Below, piece by piece: positions 21,170 to 32,824 of a stretch of 64,000 nt of DNA. This DNA comes from Floccularia luteovirens. Lineage: Eukaryota > Basidiomycota > Agaricomycetes > Agaricales > Squamanitaceae. The DNA is taken from positions 868,001 to 932,000 of the forward strand of contig VSJF01000002.1 in assembly GCA_009739215.1 (NCBI GenBank). The letters run 5' to 3'. The notes beneath the pieces are model-generated. The model saw only the letters and a program-made list of their open reading frames with translations. It did not search any database and was not told the DNA's origin. The stretch's first letter is position 1; the number at the start of each line of letters is the position of its first letter. Both the position numbers and the translations under genes were made by a program.

Positions 21170-22050
21170 TTAATACTCGTCACTGCGTTGGCTACCGTGA
21201 ACTAATGGTTTGTTTTCGACGACGTGTTTATGATGATAGTTATCACTAGAAATAAACCAATCATGAGACCCTATGGTGAAACGAGGAAAACGATAATAAC
21301 GTACCGTCTGCCACGTAGACAGCATGTCTTCACCGAGAGCAATATGACAACAATCCAAATACATATGACAGCAGCAAGAAGCATCCACACCGCATTACCA
21401 AACATCAAGTTGAAATCCAAGTCATCCTCCGTGGGTATCCGCTTCCTTGCAATAACAACGAAAGCGATGCCTATAGCGAAGACAGCAGTGCTGAGGATGG
21501 CTGTGATGATGGAGAGTATTAGAGCGATGATTCCGAAGCCAGATAAGTTAATGCAAGAGGCGATGAGGGCCAAAAAGGCGAAACCTGCTGCAATCGGAAA
21601 TAAAACCAGAACTGCAGTGGTGACGGTCTTGATTTCATCTAATGTACCAGGTTTGAGGTGGACTAGTGTTTCAACAAAGTCTGGGACTGTATAACCCAAT
21701 TGCGGCTTTTCGCATAGCTGAGTACCATCTCTGGAGACGAAGTTGACTTAGCATTTAGAACATTGTTGTAAGAATATGAATACATACGCTTCCGCGCAGA
21801 AACCCCAAACCCCGAACTTGATACTTGCCGTAGTATCCGTCAAAGCAGCTATCACACCTCTAGGTGCAACATGGAAGTTCAGCAAGTAGATAGTTTTGAT
21901 GATAGACGTGGACAACGCTACAAGCAGTAGAAGTATAAATACTGCGGTGAGTAGAGCGATTCCAACGCCAGTAAGTATGTGTCGGTTCCTATTTTCCCTC
22001 ATATCGGTGGTGTTCAGAGGTCGTGGGTGGTCGTCAAGTGGAGCTTGCAC
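21170..22050 (-). CDS. Sur7/PalI-like four-span membrane protein
   Basis: Fungal Sur7/PalI family proteins are plasma-membrane proteins with four spans; members act in eisosomes or in sensing ambient pH. The first span is TGVGIALLTAVFILLLLVAL, followed by an extracytoplasmic stretch with SIKFGVWGFCAEADGTQLC, close to the family GxxGxC motif. Then come three spans: VTTAVLVLFPIAAGFAFLAL, GIIALILSIITAILSTAVFA and VWMLLAAVICIWIVVILL. The short cytoplasmic tail CLRGRRDNYHHKHVVENKPL ends RSDEY. Introns: one whose acceptor CTCCAG restores CAEADGTQ, and one ending TTTCTAG before the tail. The start may be 22050 or the Met at 22002 (MRENRNRH). Which of the two functions applies cannot be told from sequence. 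Confidence 0.75.
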
Positions 22051-22608
22051 ATTGAAGAACTAAGCTGTTTCTTATATTTTCACCACTTCCCATATCCAGG
22101 GCTGTTCTATTTGTGCCGAAACTCTGTCGTTGGCGGAGTGATGATATAAGCATTTGCTGTGGTTGGGGCTTGCCGCTTGCGCAAGAGGCGGTCAAGGACT
22201 CCACAAACACTGGTGACGAGTGATTTGAAACCGTCGCATATATTTTGGGCACAGTTGATATAGAGAAACGCTTTAAAGGGCTCTATGACGATATTGCTTG
22301 ATGTCTTATTAAGGTAAGTACTAGTGACAAAGGTATTTGCTCATGATTGGGGTTGCTTTGATCAAAGGAACCCGCCAAGCAAATACGACTTACCATTGCG
22401 TCCAGTTGTTCCCACGACAAAGCTCACTCTCATCGTCCAATGTTCCGTGTGTCATGACAATGCTGACTCCGTCGCAGAATACAGTCATCTCTTTCTTCAT
22501 TCTCGCTGCGTATGTCATCGGAGTGCATGGTGATGATACAAGGCAGCTAGAGTGGGTCTTTTCACCACTTATGTCAGTCCCTGTCTAACCCGTCTTCCAA
22601 GGTTCCAA
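22051..22608. promoter_or_regulatory. divergent intergenic region
   Basis: 558 bases between two divergent membrane-protein genes. It presumably contains both promoters. No specific element is claimed; short open stretches here show no domain. Confidence 0.4.
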
Positions 22609-24434
22609 ATGGATCCTTACCTCCAATATCGTCCTCCATTTGCCCGCTCATTGCCAGTACAAATTCTATTAACCGGTGTAGTTCTCACTCTAGTGGTGGT
22701 TCTCTTCATTCATCTTGTGTTCACTGCACAATACCATTGGCCTTTGGCACCTGTAAACTATGTTCTTCAGCTATCCGGAGTCACGACACTCTTAATATCT
22801 CTCATCGCCACCATCCATGTAGTCCTCTCCGCTTCCTTCGCGGAGAGTGAAAGATGGCCGTACATGCTCAGCTATATCGCAGTCAATGTGCCGCCTCGGG
22901 AATACGACCTGAATAATGATATGTGGAGTATTGCAGAACGAGCAACTTGGGTGGTCATGAATGCATCTACGTCTGGTCTGATTCAGGTGTGCTAGCAATC
23001 GTACGATATTGGTTATTGCTTATCGTTCCCAAAGATTACGCATATCCAATTTCTTACCCTTCTTTACCCTTCTCGTCTTGAAGGAAGACTCATATTTACC
23101 CTTCTTGGTGAGCTAAATTCGGAAGTTCCCGTTTATCCTTGGCTGAAACAACATCCATTATAGGCCCCTTAGCAGTCGTTGCCGCTATAATGCAGCTAAT
23201 TTCTATCAATGGTAGTCAACGAGTTTTCTACGTTGCTACAGCGGTCAGAAACGTTTGCAACGCCACTTTATCCCTCTTATTTACCATCGCTCTTTTCATC
23301 TGGGGAGTCCTTGTCAACCGTAAACAAGCTTGGAGAACGGATGGCGGCACTGCTGCTTTCGGTTGTGCCGCTCTGACGTTAGCATTATTCAGTTCAGCTC
23401 TGAACTTGTTTTATATCCATCGTGAAGATGAGTTCGCATGGCTTCCCGGCTTGATGTGGGCCGTAGTTTTATGGCAAAGTTTTCTTGGATGGTGGTGGTG
23501 GGTAGGTGCGGGTAGCGGAGGTGGAGGGTTGACGGGCGAAACTGAAGATATGGAAGAGAAACTAAAAAAAGAGGCTAAACGCGAGTCGAGAAAGCGTGAG
23601 GCCCGCGAGAGGAGACAAGAGACAAAAAAGAAAGCCAAAGAAGTATGGCGCGGTGTGGCTGGCCTGGTAACTAGAGACGGCACCTCTACTTCGTCACAAG
23701 CACATTCGCAAACCAACAACATTCGAGCCAGGTCAAGACGTACCAATGCATCCTCCTCGCCTGCTCGATCGACTGGCAACCCTGACAGACACACACACCC
23801 AGGATCTCCTGTTCCATCCATTGCCCATTCTGCCACCTCTTCGTTCACGGCAACCTCGGTTAATTCGTACAACACATTACCACGTGCTCTTCCTGGAATT
23901 ATTCACCGGTGGTATGCCTCTCTGCGACGAGAGCACGTTGCTGCTGCTCATCAGCAGGCCGTGGAGCGTATAGAGAGAATCCGAGAGTTGGAACGCAGTG
24001 GCTTGGGCCGATCAAGATGGCCTGGATTGAGCTTTGGAAGCTTGGCGTGGGGTATGAGAAGCGAGGAAAGAGAACGGGGGCGGCACCAGAAAAAGATGTA
24101 CCCTGAACAAGATGGGGTAGATGTTGATGAGTTTGAGATGAACCACTGGTCGGGTTGGTCTATGAGGCGCAGAGACGGTGATAGTGAGCGGTGGCGAAGA
24201 GGTGGCCATATAGTGGAAATGGGGGCCAGAGCAAGGTCGTTATCACCTGCAGAGATACCTCTCCCTCCTTCTCCTTCGATATCAATCACCCCCCTTCCAT
24301 ATTTGCCTTCACTCCCGCAGAGCGAGGCTTTACCTACCCCTGTTTTGCAAACAGAAAACACGCGTTCTCGATCAATTTGGTGGTGGGGACCGCTATGGCA
24401 GTGGCGGCTGCAAGATTCAACCGTTTACCGGTAG
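22609..24434 (+). CDS. multi-span membrane protein with charged cytoplasmic tail, unknown
   Basis: I do not recognise a family with known function. Three exons: 22609 to about 22986, a short one giving THIQFLTLLYPSRLEGRL, and a long one to 24434. The first exon has two spans, VQILLTGVVLTLVVVLFIHL and LSGVTTLLISLIATIHVVL. The long exon begins with PLAVVAAIMQLISI and has VCNATLSLLFTIALFIWGVL, FGCAALTLALFSSALNLFYI and LMWAVVLWQSFLGWWWWVGA: about six to seven spans in all. After residue about 300 comes a long soluble tail: a highly charged helix rich in KEAKRESRKREARERRQ, Ser/Thr-rich low-complexity sequence with NLS-like arginine clusters, and LPLPPSPSISITPLPYLPSL. The start (MDPYLQYRPPFARS) is chosen because upstream residues in frame look non-coding. 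Confidence 0.7.
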
Positions 24435-24713
24435 CTTAAAAGGTAAGCAGATAATTCTTTTCCATTCGATGTCATTTTATCTTTTGTGAATGTGTAGGTC
24501 TACAGGTTTTGTATTTTTTTTTGTAAGAGATCATTCGGTGGCTATTTTTATACAAGCATCAAGAAAGTAATAATGACAATATGTATTTATTGCAAACATA
24601 GACATGATCCGCTTTCAAATCGTTTGCATATTTCAATTACTCGCTTATAACATGTCAAATTCACGACATGAAGGAATGAGGACAACAAGCTTGGTTAGTA
24701 CATGCTTTTATCA

Positions 24714-25111
24714 TTAAAATATGGATACAATAACGATCCCAATTATTGTATACCCTGTTGCTATCTTAGGTGAAATTATTCGAGCAATATCGGCAGAAGA
24801 TGTTGCATTAAATACAGGTGTCGTTGTGTTGAATGATCGTGAGGAGTTCTACATGAGATATCCCGATGTAAGGATTAGCGAATACAATATGGAATATGCT
24901 GCTGTACTGACCAATCCTTGCTCGAAATTGATGATTTTACTGCCGACGATGGGGGATAACTGGTGACTCTCTAATGATTGTGAGGCTACTAGTACTTTAA
25001 AGAAAGATTGAGCATTAAAAGACTCGAATCAGTAAGATGGGACATACCACCGAAAAATTCAGTAAAGAAGAGAAGAACGAGGATAATGGGATAGAAATTT
25101 CTTGAGAACAT
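24714..25111 (-). CDS. small secreted or GPI-anchored-like protein
   Basis: A 93-residue protein assembled from three exons by clean GT-AG introns; no family recognised. It starts with a signal peptide, MFSRNFYPIILVLLFFTEFF. The middle part is polar, ending in SSRSFNTTTPVFNATSSADI with three N-glycosylation sequons (NSS, NTT, NAT). The C-terminus is hydrophobic, ATGYTIIGIVIVSIF, with almost no residues after it. Signal peptide plus terminal hydrophobic segment is the layout of a GPI-anchored or tail-held surface protein. Length is small even for this class. Splicing is inferred: donors GTATGT and GTCAGT, acceptors AAAG and GTAG. Confidence is moderate because no homologue is known to me. Confidence 0.5.
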
Positions 25112-25719
25112 CGAACAAGCAGATTGGAGTATTATTAGAGCGTATGAAGGAGTATGTGTGAGAGTTGGACTTTGTGAATTAGTTGTCAATAATCCTCCAG
25201 GGATCGAGCGCAGCTTGAGCACATCCATCTATTCATGGGGCAGTTTTTATAGAAATTAGAATACCAAGAAGTCTTTGTTATTGCTGGCCATTGTTTATAT
25301 GCATGTCTGGGAAGAGTCCAAATTTGTATCAAGGAGCCTTGTACTTGTAATTCATTCATTTAATGGACACCCGAACCCAACAACGCAGTCAAAATACAAG
25401 GCCATAAATCCCCGCGCACTCACATGCATGTGAAGTGAGTTTGTACATAAAAAAGAAAAATATAACCATAGCATTTCTTGTTGTAACCTTTTACATGATA
25501 TAGTCGAGATAATTAGCAACGAAGTCCTCAGGTGTTACATAAGCAATCTATTATACCATCCGGGTCGGTCGAATATCCACAAGACACACTTACTTATCAA
25601 GTTTGTGTCCAGGTTGTGTGGCTTCGTTGTTACAAACGGCCTGGAAGGCTGCTGTAATAAGTCCTCGGGCATAACTGCTACGAATCATCATATACTTCAG
25701 CAGTCAACTAGTCATCACC
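25112..25719. other. intergenic, with a possible remnant ORF on the minus strand
   Basis: No secure gene. On the minus strand near 25490-25690 a short open stretch reads IRSSYARGLITAAFQAV and NNEATQPGHKLD, and about 45 bases later AYVTPEDFVANYLDYIM followed by stop. The two could be exons of one small protein, but the donor between them does not keep frame. It may be the decayed end of a gene. Confidence 0.25.
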
Positions 25720-28700
25720 ATGAACTCATATCCCCCTGAACTTCTGCTCCAACTCGCACCAGTGATGTTCGTAGCTGGTCTTGATATTCCGGCCACCGAG
25801 GGAGTCACTAGGCCGACATCACCATCTTCGACCCCAGCGATGCAAAAACCCCAGAATATTTTCCAGCTACTCGTAATTCGTTTGCGTGAGGCACTTCTGA
25901 CCCACCGCAAATCAGCTATATGGCAGCCTGAAAAAACAAAGTCTTTCCATGTCGTCATGGTAGAGAAAGATGTTCGTTTCCCTCCACGTAAACTCGTACC
26001 GCCAGATGACCCACAATACTCTGCTGCGCATTCACCCTTGTCTCCATTGACACAAACTTCACCCCTGCATCCGGATGGTTTAATCGCTCCGATATGGGTA
26101 CGGAAACATACAAATCTTTTACCTTCTGTGTTTGTCTTGTTCCTTCGCATTTATGAGCATCCGCCACATCCTACTCGAACACCGATTGATGGGCCGAGTG
26201 CTGAATATGAACGCGAGAGGGAATTGGAGGAGAAAAAGAAGGATACAGAACTATCGAACGAGATTGCGTTGCGGAAGAAAAGTACGAGTGAACGTAACAT
26301 AAAACTCACAGTTGTCTTATTGGCAAGTAGAAGGCTGCTAGGTGAGTCGAAATGCAATTTCACAATTGACAATTTTTTGAACAACTGCCAAAATAGATGA
26401 CCCCACACTAGATTCAAGATTAACCTTCATAAGAAGGCAGAGTGGTTTAGACTCGAGAGCTGCTTTATTCGTCCTTAGTCCTGTCTCACAAGCAGAACTT
26501 AGTGATTTTGTTAACAGGTATGTGTATATTCAGGGAAACATATTATCCAAATCAAATCTCACCAATTCTGCGCAGTCTAGAACAGGCTCTCCATGATACA
26601 GCCTTAGAATACTATACAGGGCAGTCCAAGCGAGTGCGTCGGAAGCGCAATCGTCACTCTCAAAATGTTTCGTCATATCCCAATGCTGCCGCACCGATTG
26701 GAAATTTGGCCATCGCACGACCCTTACGGCCGGAGGGTTGGACCGTACGTTATGAATACAAGATGGCTTGCTTCGCTGAGTTCAGAGGAGAACATGAAGT
26801 GGCGCTCAAGTATGGTATTTATCTTATTGCTGCTGATATACATCCTATCTAAAATAGGATAGGCATTATCAGGACGCATACGGAATGCTTGTCACCATGT
26901 TCGGGTCAACTGCAATTTTACCCCCTCGTACCAAGAGATGGGCAGAAGCCAAAGTTTTAGCTGATTGTATAAATATTAAAGTGCGCATCAATCTTAAATT
27001 ACATTATTCAGCAACTTTACTTGTGCAGAAAAGGTGATAAAACTGTACCTCTACAACAACGAAACCGCTTTGGCACTGTCTCATCACAATACGCACATTC
27101 GAAAATTTAGCGACTTTTCTCGTGGCTGGGGTATTGGCGAAGAGACATTTGAATATTGGAGTTGGATTGCTCGACAGTACGTACCACTTTTCAGTTTCTT
27201 CTTTGTTTATTTGTAATCAATATTCTGTAGGTACCGGATACTTGCTGAGATGATCGAGCAAGGAACTCGTTCAACACTGACATTACCCACTCACAAACCC
27301 ACCACTACTGTCCCAAATCTCGCTGCATCTCAAATACTGACAAACACAGGCAAAAGTGAAGCGGATGCTCTACGATCACTTGGGATCAACCCAAGTCATA
27401 TGTTACAACATCCTGGCTTTTACTACTATATGGCTGGTAGATGCACTGAATCTCGAAGAGAACGATTCATGGCTGCTTTGGATGCTGAGGTAAGCAAAGA
27501 GATGTATGCACATCCCTTCTGACAAGATAAATTATCCAGCTAAGCCAAATACCTATTGCATTATCACCTGGCTTTACCAACGAAAAAAAGGTGGAACACC
27601 TGAGCATCATACTTGAGGTCAGTAGTTAAGAATAATTCATATGTACGCATATGAATCCTTGTTTGTTAGCTCTATACCAAGGCATATGAATTGTTCAAAC
27701 AATACGCTCCAAATGTCTCCCAATCTCAATCTCAAGGTCGTCTGACATTATGGATTGCGTATCGCATTGCCCAAACATATTATGAATCCGGTAAATTCGA
27801 CATGGCCGTCAGGTAACCCGCACAATTTTCCAAACTACTTGTAAATTTACGAATCTTTAGGTTTTTTGAACGTATCGCTAAAACGTACCGTCGAGAGAAG
27901 TGGGGGTCTATGTTACGTCCACTTCTGTCGAAATGGTATGCATGTGCCCGACAACTTGGCGACGTCGAACTTAGCGTGAAACTCTTGATTGAAATGTTAG
28001 GACATGGTTAGATTTTAATTCACCCTTCCGAATAAGATGAAACCTAACTGGTCAACCAACTTAGAAACCACCGAATCTGAAGACCCTAATGCCATTGAAG
28101 AGGATCTCTTAGCTGTTCTCCAAGTTCGTCATCACTTATCCGTGCTTACCAGCTCGCATATAGTAACAAAAAACAGAGTACAGTACCATCGGAAGAAATT
28201 CTTGTCGTTGATCTTCCGGAATCTCAGCCCATTTGTAGGTTTTCATGATTGGCAAATGGTTCTTCACCACTAATGTGCATAAAGTTGACTGTGATATTGT
28301 TTTCTGGAAACCAGAAGTCAAAGTTGGCGAGCCTGTAGCATTCCAACTTTTGCTCACTGCTCCAAAAACTACGTCAAATCTTGCAGTCCCGTTCACTTCC
28401 CTATCCATTCAATTCTCTAGTGATGATTCATCTGTAACTCTGTTGCATTCCCTTTCAGATATGGAACTGCCGCCAATCGTTCAATGTGTACATGTTGGTC
28501 ATGTTGGACCAAGTGAGGATGAAGTACCACAGGAAATAGAAGCAGATCTACGTTGGAGACCTGGAGGTGTATTGGTTGTAAATGGAACAACGTCATCCCT
28601 AATTCCATCAATCCTTAAGGTAACAGACGCGTTTTTGCGTGTCAGCTAGATCTCATTGCGAATTATCTTCTCATTAGATCACCAAAGTGATTTTGACCAT

Positions 28701-30442
28701 CCAAGAAAATGTTTGGAAAGTCGAAATACCTTTGAATCCATATAAACCTAAGCTTGGTCCGAACACCGCTAAAAGGTGGCTGAGCTCACCCGACAGTCCA
28801 AAGTTCATCTCCCTCAAGCGTGGAGATCTCTCTACAGTAAAGTAGGTCCGACAGCCGTTGTTTTAGTATTGTTCTCACAGGATTGTTTCTTATCAAGGGT
28901 CAATCACCGATCCCATAACCTTGTAGTCAATTTAATACACCAAGAACCGGCATACATTGATGAAGACTATCCGATTACTATCGAAGTTACTAATTTAGAT
29001 ACTCGTGCACTGGTCGTAAGCGTGGATGTGCAGCTTCAACCTACAGACCTCGACGATGCATGTTTGTATTTCGCACTACCATACATAATCTTCAGTGACT
29101 AACATAGCTGCATATAGTCAATAGTATCAAATTAGACGACGAGTGCTCTACGGGACTCATCAAAGGCGTATCGCTTGGAACTTTGACACCAGGTGTCAGC
29201 GTGCTTAAAACGCTCCGCTTGGTGAATAGAGGAGGGGCAGGTGATCGAATTTTGGATATTTCTATCCTTTCTCGGGTGTCAGGCACTCTTGAAGTGGGTA
29301 CGGATGCGGATGAAAATGAGACTGGAATGTATGGAGACGATGGCCAAGAAGATAAGACAGAATCTCTGCGCACAATCACCATTCCCGTCGTGAAGCCATT
29401 CAAAGTTACACATGACGTAGTGTATCGACGCTCCAGTAAACCTTGGCCCCGCTTGATCGATCTGGAATCATTTAATGATGACTTCTGGGATGGTAGTAAG
29501 GGGGGTGACGCTCTAGTTAATACCAAGATAGAATTCGTTGGCCCTTGGAACTTTCATGTCAAGGATATTACCCTAGAACGGGAGGTGAGTTTGATCAACC
29601 ACCTGTAGATTTTAAATCTTCATCTGTTGCACTGTTGAACAGAACAATGCAAGAGCTAGAATTGTGGAGTCATCCACAGAAGGGAATGACGACGATTTGT
29701 ATTCTGCAGGTAATAACTCTACCCCTTTCCATCAGTACCTTACTCATGTCAGGGTAGAGTACATGTCAGGGGATGAATTGAGTATCTTTAGTCGAATTAG
29801 TCTTGCAGCATCAGACGAACAAGACCTAGAACATCAATACATCGCATACCCAGGAAAGATTATCATAAATTGGAGCAGGCAAGTCCCGAATATCTTCAAT
29901 TATGCGATGGTTTATTCAACGCATCCTTTAGAATCACCGGCAGTGATGAATCTGACTTCCCATCGAGAACTGTTCTGACACTTCCCCCCGTCCAACCTCC
30001 TCGTGACGGTCTGATTGCATTGCTAAATGTTCCTCCCATAGGAACCCTTCATGTCTCTATGCCTTTATCCATCACAATTAGAAACAATCAACCAACCCAG
30101 TCTGCAAACATCACTGTCGTTCTCGAACCAGATACGCATGACAGTTTCGTCGTGGCGGGCACAAGGAATGGACAAGTTCCAGTACTCCTCCCAGGAGCAG
30201 AAGAAAAATTTATCTGGAACTTGATACCTATCGAATGTGGTCAAGTCAGGTTACCAATGTTTAAAGTCATCAATACTAGGGGAACTTCTACATCGGAAGG
30301 AACAGCAGGCGGTGAGGTCAAAGGAGATCTGGTTCAAATTGTTAATATCAGGCGGGATGAGTCGCAAGTACCTGATGATATGGCAACTAGAGAGTCAAAT
30401 AAAGACGGGCATGTACAGGAGAGAATTTTGATTCTACCCTAA
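25720..30442 (+). CDS. TRAPPC11: TRAPP complex subunit TRAPPC11 (foie gras family)
   Basis: Subunit of the TRAPP III tethering complex, which activates Ypt1/Rab1 in ER-Golgi and autophagy traffic. Budding yeast has no clear TRAPPC11; filamentous fungi do. The start MNSYPPELLLQLAPVMFVAG fits the family N-terminus. The N-terminal region continues over several exons with VVLLASRRLL, DDPTLDSRLTFIRRQSG, then ARPLRPEGWTVRYEYKMACF and EFRGEHEVALKHYQDAY, the foie gras signature region. TPR-like helical exons follow (28 kb), then a beta-rich Gryzun-type C-terminus (from about 28.3 kb) with VNLIHQEPAYIDEDYPITIE and PPIGTLHVSMPLSITIRNNQ. More than ten short introns are needed; exact borders were not all resolved. 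The gene meets an F-box gene tail to tail. Confidence 0.9.
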
Positions 30443-30691
30443 TATCTTACCCCCTTGATATGTTTTACACTTTCATTAATCAAACGTTGGCTAGAGCTTG
30501 TTTTGATTAAATTCATGCATAATGGATAGCATATATGAAAGCAACAGTTACTGCCACTTGGTCAACATCATCGGCGTCACATATGACAAGAACAACGGGA
30601 AATGTCTCGATATCTGTTGATTGTATTTGAGCCTTCATTGAATGTACATGATAAACAGAGGTAGCTGTAACTCTTGGGTTATGTAGCGAGC

Positions 30692-32325
30692 TCACGAGTA
30701 CTCGATAGCATATATGACACCCACGGCATCAAGAAGAGTTACGACCCCACTGTGGTCATCTAAGGCAAGTCCATAAATACGATCCAGACTGACTTCGGAT
30801 GGCAAGTTGAGATTATGTGCAGTAGCCATCCCGCTGTTATGATTATATCTTACTAAACGTAAGACGGTATTACCTTCTACTTCAAGAACAAGGAGGATAT
30901 GTCTTCCCGAATGCGTTAGGAGCATGAGGTTCCACGCTGATACAGCAGAGTCATGTAGAATCCCGGGGATGTCAATTGAGCATTTTGGAATGAGACTTGG
31001 TGAGCAGATCTCGTATACTTTGTCTTCGTCCGAGCGGGTCCAAAACCTGACGCATACATGGCAGTCACGTGAGTCGTTCATAGTAAAACGATCTTTCTGG
31101 TGAATCGTTACAGCGGGAACTCCAAAATGAGGATCGGCAGAGAGGGCTCCTATCTGGCCAGTTTCCATGTTATTCGAGGTATGTTCAGAGTCATCCCACT
31201 CTATTGGCGATGTTTCGGGATGCACAAGTTTGGATTCATCAGGGCAATCCTTGTTCCATCCATAAGGGAGCAAGTGTTTTGAACACTTATATTGGAAGGA
31301 AGACATTCCTTCTTCAATCAAGATAAAGACGTCGTCTCCAAATGATGAAGTGCCCGAATGGCCCTCTAATGCACCTCGGCTCTGTTAAGATTAATTTTGA
31401 CTGGCATATCAATTTCAAAATGGCGTACGAACCTCGAGAGAAATGTTGGTGCGGATTATAGTCTTCTTTCCAGAGAGTTTGTTAAAGGCAATGATATCGA
31501 TTGATGGGTCAGGAACAGCAGGATTGCATCGAAGAACCCCGCAGACATCATCATTCATGAATATAGCCCAGTGGTCCCATTCAGGTTCTAGTGAGTCTTC
31601 AAATGTGGATTTAACATTCCATGTTTGTGCGTCATGTTCGACACATATGACTAAAATTGAATACTTTCTTCAATATTCCGGAATTAAGAGTTAAATATTG
31701 GATGGGTGGAGAACAGGAAAACACATACCTACGATGATGTAGTAACAAAGCCATTGAAAACCGTCCAGGCTCATCACAGCCTGGAGAAACGTCTACCAGT
31801 CTAGCGCCTATGTAGAATCTAGTTGAGACAGGTTTCTCCTGATCGATGTCCCAACAAACTAAACATCTATCACGATGCAGATGCAATAAATACAGTCCAG
31901 ACCCAGGAATTTGGAATATAATATCAACTTTATGACCGATATGGATCTTTTTGATAGGTTTCGTAGGCTTGGGATGTGGAGAGCTCCAGTTTCGCTCAAG
32001 CCGTAATGTGCGGAAAACAATCGCTCTAAGACTGGTTAAATCATGCTTCGATAAGTCTTCATGAAGCAAACACGAGATTGGTCTTGTGAGGCGTGTCTTA
32101 TTCAGCGTAGCCATCCAATAACCCCTCTCCTGCGCAAGTCTTCGGAATGTCATAGATACCTTTGGAATGACGTTGTCAGATTCAGAACGACAGATAAAAG
32201 CTGTTACACACTAGTGAAAGCGAGACAGCTTCTTCTATTTCGCAAAAATTGATAGTGTGTAGTAAAATATCTGCTGGTAGGTCTGACAATCTGTGGGGTT
32301 GTTGTATCCCAGATGGTAGTTGCAT
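30692..32325 (-). CDS. F-box protein
   Basis: F-box protein, presumed substrate adaptor of an SCF ubiquitin ligase; the substrate is unknown. The first exon gives MQLPSGIQQPHRLSDLPADI and LLHTINFCEIEEAVSLSL. A 55-60 base intron then joins to VSMTFRRLAQERGYWMATL, completing an F-box near the N-terminus. The rest is beta-rich with repeated short strands, such as KVDIIFQIPGSGLYLLHLH and RCLVCWDIDQEKPVSTRFYI, as expected for a propeller-like substrate domain, but no WD repeats can be called with certainty. Downstream exons include AVSAWNLMLLTHSGRHILLV and end GVIYAIEYS. Start at 32325; the first exon is too short to stand out alone. It looks intact. Confidence 0.8.
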
Positions 32326-32824
32326 GATTTGGGTTATGGGCATATAGAGAAAGCTAGTGTTGTATTATATGCGCAACTCCTGAGACTATTGGTATAGGGT
32401 TTATATAGCTGTGTGATACTTGGACAAAACTCACTGCTTTTTGCTCTGAAAGCCACAGGCGAGACTGAGTCGTTATGACTGTACTGTACAAGTCACGGCC
32501 ACAATGACAAATCGACAAGCTTTAATCATGAGCGCTGTACAACATTGTTCATTCAATCCCATCTGATCCACCGGATCAACTTTGGGTCAGTTCTTTAACC
32601 GACTTCTCTTAAAGTCAAACCAATGTTACTTGATGGCAAGTTGATATTACAATTGCGATAAGCAAAAAATGACGGAGTGGGGAGGTAAATAACTATGCGC
32701 GAAATAGTAGAATAAATGCAGTAGTACTTTTTAAGTCTATGAATGAGTGTGCAGTGATAAATAACGCAGGCCAAGCATCAGGTGAATCTGCTGTCGAATA
32801 GGAAGTGCCGACAACAGAAAAGGT
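32326..32824. other. no gene seen
   Basis: About 500 bases between the F-box gene start and the 3' end of SSC1. No open stretch of interest. Probably the F-box promoter plus the SSC1 3' UTR. Confidence 0.4.

Noticed and set aside
23411..24361. Minus-strand open frames of 136-154 codons opposite the multi-span membrane protein
   Set aside because: They lie wholly within a clear plus-strand coding exon and have no domain.
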